Below are positions 60,130-64,000 of a stretch of 64,000 nucleotides of DNA, in pieces; the stretch's first letter is position 1; the number at the start of each line of letters is the position of its first letter. Below the pieces are notes generated by a model. That model was not told where the DNA came from and ran no database searches. It saw only the letters and a list, made by a program, of their open reading frames with translations. Source of the DNA: an uncultured Williamsia sp. GTDB lineage: Bacteria > Actinomycetota > Actinomycetes > Mycobacteriales > Mycobacteriaceae. Location: the NCBI RefSeq assembly GCF_947494875.1, contig NZ_CANLWM010000006.1, positions 1 through 64,000 on the forward strand, read 5' to 3'. Made by a program: the position numbers and the translations under genes.

Positions 60130-61893
60130 ATGGGACCTATGAACGACTTCCCGGAGAACGACGACATCGCGGTGCGCCGCGCCGCCCTGCGCGATGCGCA
60201 CCCGGTGTGGACGCCCCGGACCCTCGACGGGTTCCTCGACGTGTGCGCATGTCGACACCCCGACCGACCCTTCGTGATGACCGACGACGTCGTCCTCACC
60301 TACGCCGAGGTCGCAGACCGCTCGCGGCGGATCGCCGACGGGCTCGCCGCCCTCGGCGTGGTCCCCGGCGACAGGGTGGGGATGCTGATGGCCAATCATC
60401 CCGACTTCGTCCCCCTGAAGTTCGCCATCGCGCGCATCGGGGCCATCGCGATCCCGTTCAACTTCCTCTACCGCGAGCGCGAACTCCGCTACGTCCTCGC
60501 GCAGTCGGGGTGCCGGGTGCTCATCACGATGACCGCGCACGCAAACCTCGACTACCCCGCCATGCTCGATCTCGTCACCCCGGGGTGGGACTCGCCGTCA
60601 TTCGCCGATCGGCCGGTGGATCAGGACGATCCCACGCCTGAGCTCCGCCACGTCGTGGTGCTCGACACCGGTGGCGACATGCGCCCCGGCCCCATGACAC
60701 TGCCCGCGCTCACCGAACTCGGCGACGCCCACCCCGGGGCATGCGACGGTCGACAGGCCTCGCCGAGCGACGTCGGCGACATGCTGTACACCTCCGGCAC
60801 GACAGGCTCGCCCAAAGGTGTTCTCGTCACTCACGACGCGGTACTCCGCACGGGCTATGCGTCCGCGCTCACCCGCGCCTACGAGGACGGTCGTCGGATC
60901 CTGTTCTCGCTGCCGTGCTATCACATGTTCGGTTACGTCGAGGGCATCATCTCGGTCATGTTCGTCGGTGGCGCGGTGGTGCTGCAGAGGACCTTCGACC
61001 CCATCGGGTACCTGTCGGGGATCCAACGTCACCGGGCGAGCGACATCCTCTGTGTCCCGACGATGGCTGTGGCGATGGTCGAGCACCCCCGTCGCCATGA
61101 GTTCGACCTGAGTTCGCTGACCGCGATCCTCTGCGGTTCGGCCCCGGCGCCGATCTGGCTGTGGGAGCGGGTCGAGCAGGAGTTCGGGGTCTCCGAGATC
61201 GTCACCGGTTACGGGATGACCGAGTGCGGTGGCGCGATGACGCTGACGCTGCCCGAGGACCCGCTGGAGCTCACCTCCACCACCGTGGGACGCCCAAAGC
61301 GTGCCGGCGCCGCGAGCGTCCCGGGAACCGACGACCTCGTGGTCTACCGCACGGTGGACCCCATCACCGCGGAGCTCCTCCCGCTCGGTGAGGAAGGCGA
61401 ACTCGTCTCCCGTGGTCCGTCGACGATGGTGGGGTACTTCGGCAAACCCGACGAGACGGCGGCCGCCCTCCGTGACGGGTGGCTGCACTCCGGCGATCTC
61501 GGGATCGTGCGGGCCGACGGTTACCTGGAGGTGACCGGCAGGAGCAAGGAGTTGTACAAGAGCGGCGGAGAGCTCGTCATGCCGCGTGAGGTCGAGGATC
61601 TTCTCGCCGCCCATCCCGGGATCAGCCAGGTCTTCGCCTTCGGCATCGCCGACGACCGGTGGGGCGAGATCGGTTGTGTCGCCATCGTCCGCTCCCCGGG
61701 TTCGACGATCGACGAGGTCGACGTCATCGAGGTCTGCCGAGATGGTCTCGCGCGCTTCAAGGTTCCCAAGAGGGTGATGTTCCTCGAACCCGGTGAGCTC
61801 CCGACCACACCGACCGGCAAGGTCCAGAAGTTCCGCCTCGTCGACCTCGCGCGCGACCACAGCACGACTCCTCTGGAAGGGAGCACACGATGA
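60130..61893 (+). CDS. AMP-dependent acyl/aryl-CoA ligase
   Basis: 587-residue adenylate-forming enzyme of the ANL superfamily that activates a carboxylic acid to its CoA thioester. The P-loop-like motif is YTSGTTGSPKG at 220-230; GYGMTECGGAM, GWLHSGDLGIV and the C-terminal catalytic Lys in PTTPTGKVQKF are present. Substrate class cannot be set by eye (fatty acid or aromatic acid). Start ATG at 60130 or 60139. Its stop overlaps the dioxygenase gene (ATGA). Confidence 0.92.
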   Translation: MGPMNDFPENDDIAVRRAALRDAHPVWTPRTLDGFLDVCACRHPDRPFVMTDDVVLTYAEVADRSRRIADGLAALGVVPGDRVGMLMANHPDFVPLKFAIARIGAIAIPFNFLYRERELRYVLAQSGCRVLITMTAHANLDYPAMLDLVTPGWDSPSFADRPVDQDDPTPELRHVVVLDTGGDMRPGPMTLPALTELGDAHPGACDGRQASPSDVGDMLYTSGTTGSPKGVLVTHDAVLRTGYASALTRAYEDGRRILFSLPCYHMFGYVEGIISVMFVGGAVVLQRTFDPIGYLSGIQRHRASDILCVPTMAVAMVEHPRRHEFDLSSLTAILCGSAPAPIWLWERVEQEFGVSEIVTGYGMTECGGAMTLTLPEDPLELTSTTVGRPKRAGAASVPGTDDLVVYRTVDPITAELLPLGEEGELVSRGPSTMVGYFGKPDETAAALRDGWLHSGDLGIVRADGYLEVTGRSKELYKSGGELVMPREVEDLLAAHPGISQVFAFGIADDRWGEIGCVAIVRSPGSTIDEVDVIEVCRDGLARFKVPKRVMFLEPGELPTTPTGKVQKFRLVDLARDHSTTPLEGSTR

Positions 61894-63155
61894 CCGCAGT
61901 GATCGAACCAGGTGCCAGTCGCCTCGACACGTTGATCGAACCGACTCGCGTCCACGGCTCGCTGTACACCGATCCTGACATCTTCGCCGAGGAGCTCGAG
62001 AAGATCTGGTACACGACATGGGTGTTCGTCGGGCACGAGAGCGAAGTCCCCGAGCCGAACGACTACGTGCGCAAGAAGCTCGGCCTGCAGGACATCATCA
62101 TGACCCGCGACCGCGACGATCGGATCCACCTGTTGGTGAACCGGTGCGCGCATCGCGCCAATCTGGTCTGCGACGACGCAAGTGGCAACTCGAGCTCGTT
62201 CCGATGCCCGTACCACGGGTGGACCTACCGCAACACCGGGGAACTCCTCGGCTACCCGTACAACAAGGGCTACGGAGGCAAGAAGGTCCTCGATCTCCGG
62301 ATGGGTTCGGTCACCAGGGTCGAGTCCTACCGCGGCTTCGTCTTCGGGAGCTTTGCCGCCGAGGGCCCGTCGCTCGTGGAGCATCTCGGTGCTGCGGCCG
62401 GGGAGATCGACCGGCTCGCCCGGCTGTCCCCCCAGGGCCGGGTGGAACTCACGGCAGGTTGGCTGCAGCACTCGACTCGCGCAAACTGGAAACTTCTGGC
62501 CGAGAACGAGACCGACGGTTACCACCCACAGTTCGTGCACGGGTCGATCTTCGGTGTCACCGGGTCGCCCATCGGTCCGCTCTACAGCGACTCGTCGACC
62601 GCGGTGACCCGCGATCTCGGCAATGGCCACAGCGAGAACGATCTGCGACCCGAGTTCTGCAAGTTCGCCGAACCGATGCGATGGTTCGGGACGACCGAGT
62701 CACGGGTGCCCGACTACGTCGCCGCGATGCGGGCTCTCCATGGCGACGACGCAGAGCGGATCCTCATCGAGGGCGCACCGCACGTCATGATCTTCCCGAA
62801 TCTGTTCATCGCCGAGATCCAGGTGTTCAACATCCAACCGGTCTCGGCCGGGGAGTGCGTGCAGTACGCGACGGCTGTCCAACTCGCCGGCGCGCCGGAG
62901 TTGAACCGTCGCATGATCTCGCAGTCGATCGGATCGGTCGGCCCTGCCGGGATGCTCCTCGCCGACGACACCGAGATGTACGAGCGCAACCAGGTCGGCG
63001 TGGGTATGCGCTCGCCGGAGTGGCTCGACGTCCGACGCGGTATGGCCCGTGAGTCCGTCGACGAGAACGGCTTCACCGTCGGCTCGGCCACCGACGAGGT
63101 CGGGATGCGTGGCTTCTGGTCGCACTACAAGACGTTGATGGAGGCGCAGCGATGA
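61890..63155 (+). CDS. Aromatic-ring-hydroxylating dioxygenase, Rieske alpha subunit
   Basis: 421-residue oxygenase large subunit. The Rieske cluster motif is C86-x-H88 and C106-x2-H109 (NRCAHRANLVC ... FRCPYHGW). The mononuclear-iron site has H212 and H217 in NETDGYHPQFVH, with D209 as the likely bridge for electron transfer between subunits. Together with the beta subunit next door it would cis-dihydroxylate an aromatic acid. No ferredoxin or reductase gene follows within the window; a partner must be supplied. Confidence 0.95.
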   Translation: MTAVIEPGASRLDTLIEPTRVHGSLYTDPDIFAEELEKIWYTTWVFVGHESEVPEPNDYVRKKLGLQDIIMTRDRDDRIHLLVNRCAHRANLVCDDASGNSSSFRCPYHGWTYRNTGELLGYPYNKGYGGKKVLDLRMGSVTRVESYRGFVFGSFAAEGPSLVEHLGAAAGEIDRLARLSPQGRVELTAGWLQHSTRANWKLLAENETDGYHPQFVHGSIFGVTGSPIGPLYSDSSTAVTRDLGNGHSENDLRPEFCKFAEPMRWFGTTESRVPDYVAAMRALHGDDAERILIEGAPHVMIFPNLFIAEIQVFNIQPVSAGECVQYATAVQLAGAPELNRRMISQSIGSVGPAGMLLADDTEMYERNQVGVGMRSPEWLDVRRGMARESVDENGFTVGSATDEVGMRGFWSHYKTLMEAQR

Positions 63156-63682
63156 CGACCGTCGAGACGACCGGGCAGGGACCGGTCCCGGCGCCGGAGA
63201 TCGACATCCGCGAGGTCGAACAGTTCCTGTACCGCGAAGCCCGTCTGGCCGACGAGAGCGACTACGACGGTTGGGAGGCACTGTGGACCGATGACGCGAT
63301 CTACTGGGTCCCGGCATCCGAACACGATGCCGACCCGTTGCGGTGCGTGTCGATCATCTACGACAACCGGAACCGCATCTCGACGCGCATGAAGCAGGTG
63401 CGCACCGGCAAGCGCTATGCGCAGTCACCGCCGTCGAACCTCCGCCGTCTGGTGTCTAACGTGGAGATCCTCGGCGGGCACCGGGCGTCCGACGGCTCTG
63501 TGGACGTCGAGGTCGGCGCGAACGTCCTCATCTTCGAGTCCAGGGCGCGTGGCAACGAGCTGTGGGGTGGACGTGTGACATACCGTCTGCGGCCGAGTCG
63601 GGATGGGCTGCGCCTGTCCTACAAGAAGGTCGTCCTCGTCGATCATGACAAGGCCGTCCCCACACTCGGGTTCCTCGTGTGA
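63152..63682 (+). CDS. Aromatic-ring-hydroxylating dioxygenase, beta subunit
   Basis: 176-residue small subunit with the NTF2-like cone fold typical of dioxygenase beta chains: VEQFLYREARLADESDYDGWEALWTDDAIYWVPASEHDADP and SNVEILGGHRASDGSVDVEVGANVLIFESRARGNELWGGRVTYRLR. It completes the alpha3beta3 oxygenase. ATG overlaps the alpha stop (ATGA). Confidence 0.93.
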   Translation: MTTVETTGQGPVPAPEIDIREVEQFLYREARLADESDYDGWEALWTDDAIYWVPASEHDADPLRCVSIIYDNRNRISTRMKQVRTGKRYAQSPPSNLRRLVSNVEILGGHRASDGSVDVEVGANVLIFESRARGNELWGGRVTYRLRPSRDGLRLSYKKVVLVDHDKAVPTLGFLV

Positions 63683-63915
63683 CCGCGACGGTCCCCGACC
63701 CGCAGGAGCGGATCGTCGACAGCGAGTTCGCCCAGGTTCGCGTGGCGTTCGACGACACCGGACGGTCGACGCGCCTGCGTCTGGAGGACGCCAAGACCGG
63801 CCGTGTGCGGTTCCTCGACGCGCTGGAGCTCGAGACGCTCATCTGGGTGGCCGACGAACGGATCGACGCGTTGCTCGATCCGTCGGCCGATCGGTGGAAC
63901 ACCCGCGGTGACTGA
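63679..63915 (+). CDS. 78-residue uncharacterised protein in the dioxygenase operon
   Basis: GTG-started small protein overlapping the beta-subunit stop by four bases. It is acidic, without Cys or His clusters (so not a ferredoxin), with a single central FDDTGRSTRLRLED region and an FLDALELETLIWVADERIDALLD helical stretch. I do not recognise a domain. The tight coupling on both sides makes it a likely functional part of the operon, perhaps a stability or assembly factor. Confidence 0.6.
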   Translation: MTATVPDPQERIVDSEFAQVRVAFDDTGRSTRLRLEDAKTGRVRFLDALELETLIWVADERIDALLDPSADRWNTRGD

Positions 63916-64000
63916 GCCGGCAGCCGACCTCGACCTGACCCGATGGATACGGCCGGGTGACACCGTCGTCTGGGGACAGGCTTGCGCGGAGCCCCGAGCG
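63908..64000 (+). CDS. CoA-transferase/acetyl-CoA hydrolase-like protein, 3' truncated by window edge
   Basis: The first 31 codons from a GTG that overlaps the previous gene by eight bp read LTRWIRPGDTVVWGQACAEPRA. The RPGD-x-V-x-W-G-x-x-x-x-E-P-R pattern matches the start of acetyl-CoA hydrolase/4-hydroxybutyrate CoA-transferase family proteins. It would cleave or transfer a CoA thioester at the end of the pathway. Only the N-terminus is visible. Confidence 0.6.
   Translation, partial: MTEPAADLDLTRWIRPGDTVVWGQACAEPRA

Overview
The window looks like a chromosomal piece of a high-GC actinomycete of the order Mycobacteriales. It has mycothiol synthase (mshD), an LmeA-like phospholipid-binding protein, SseA/SseC sulfur genes, GlnR, a DesA-type desaturase, PhoY-type PhoU and a very large LytR-CpsA-Psr protein. 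From about 14.0 to 44.0 kb the gene order follows the M. tuberculosis Rv0807-Rv0825c block (Rv0807, purF, purM, DUF3073, YgfZ-like, PabC-like, FABP-like, sseC, sseA, lmeA, glnR, mshD, pstB, phoU, LCP, dus, desA). Relative to that block it carries extra genes: a MOSC protein, cydABDC, a low-GC orphan, DinB, and pstSCA. A non-Mycobacterium genus such as Gordonia, Williamsia or Rhodococcus is most likely; that is inference.

Layout. 0-14 kb is accessory metabolism and regulation: the end of an FprA-type ferredoxin reductase, an epimerase, a cytochrome P450, a lipase/esterase with an SDR, two TetR and one ArsR regulator, a DUF308 membrane protein, an OPT peptide transporter, an NmrA-type protein, threonine aldolase and a GCS2 ligase. 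14-20.4 kb is purine synthesis plus MOSC, YgfZ-like and aminodeoxychorismate lyase-like genes. 20.4-21.2 kb is a low-GC orphan gene. 21.4-27.5 kb is the bd oxidase operon cydABDC. It runs directly into a small transcription unit with its own promoter, a near-perfect Shine-Dalgarno, a 12-codon ORF and a strongly folded RNA ending in a 15-bp terminator hairpin. 27.7-33.7 kb holds DinB, a nitrobindin-like protein, small proteins, sseA-sseC behind a polycysteine upstream ORF, lmeA, glnR and mshD. 33.8-38.9 kb is the Pho regulon (PHO box, pstSCAB, phoU). 38.9-44 kb is the LCP protein, dus, desA and an NTF2-like protein. 44-45.7 kb is an amino-acid ABC permease fused to its binding protein.

45.8-64 kb is a dense catabolic island with acyl-CoA chemistry. 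One leftward, largely overlapping operon (SDR, TetR, thiolase, acyl-CoA dehydrogenase, CitE-like lyase, MaoC, acyl-CoA dehydrogenase, carboxyltransferase) diverges from a rightward operon. The rightward operon contains an SDR, three crotonase-family proteins, a CoA ligase, Rieske dioxygenase alpha and beta, a 78-residue protein and the start of a CoA-transferase/hydrolase. Together they suggest CoA-dependent breakdown of a cyclic or branched acid. The substrate cannot be read from sequence. Two of the three crotonases lack both usual catalytic glutamates, and no biotin carboxylase or Rieske electron-transfer gene is in view.

The observations most worth following are the structured RNA/12-codon ORF unit after cydC, the Cys-codon-rich leader ORF upstream of sseA, several strong operator palindromes, a 21-nt-period intergenic repeat family, and the chemistry of the 45.8-64 kb cluster. 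No rRNA, tRNA, insertion sequence or CRISPR array was recognised.
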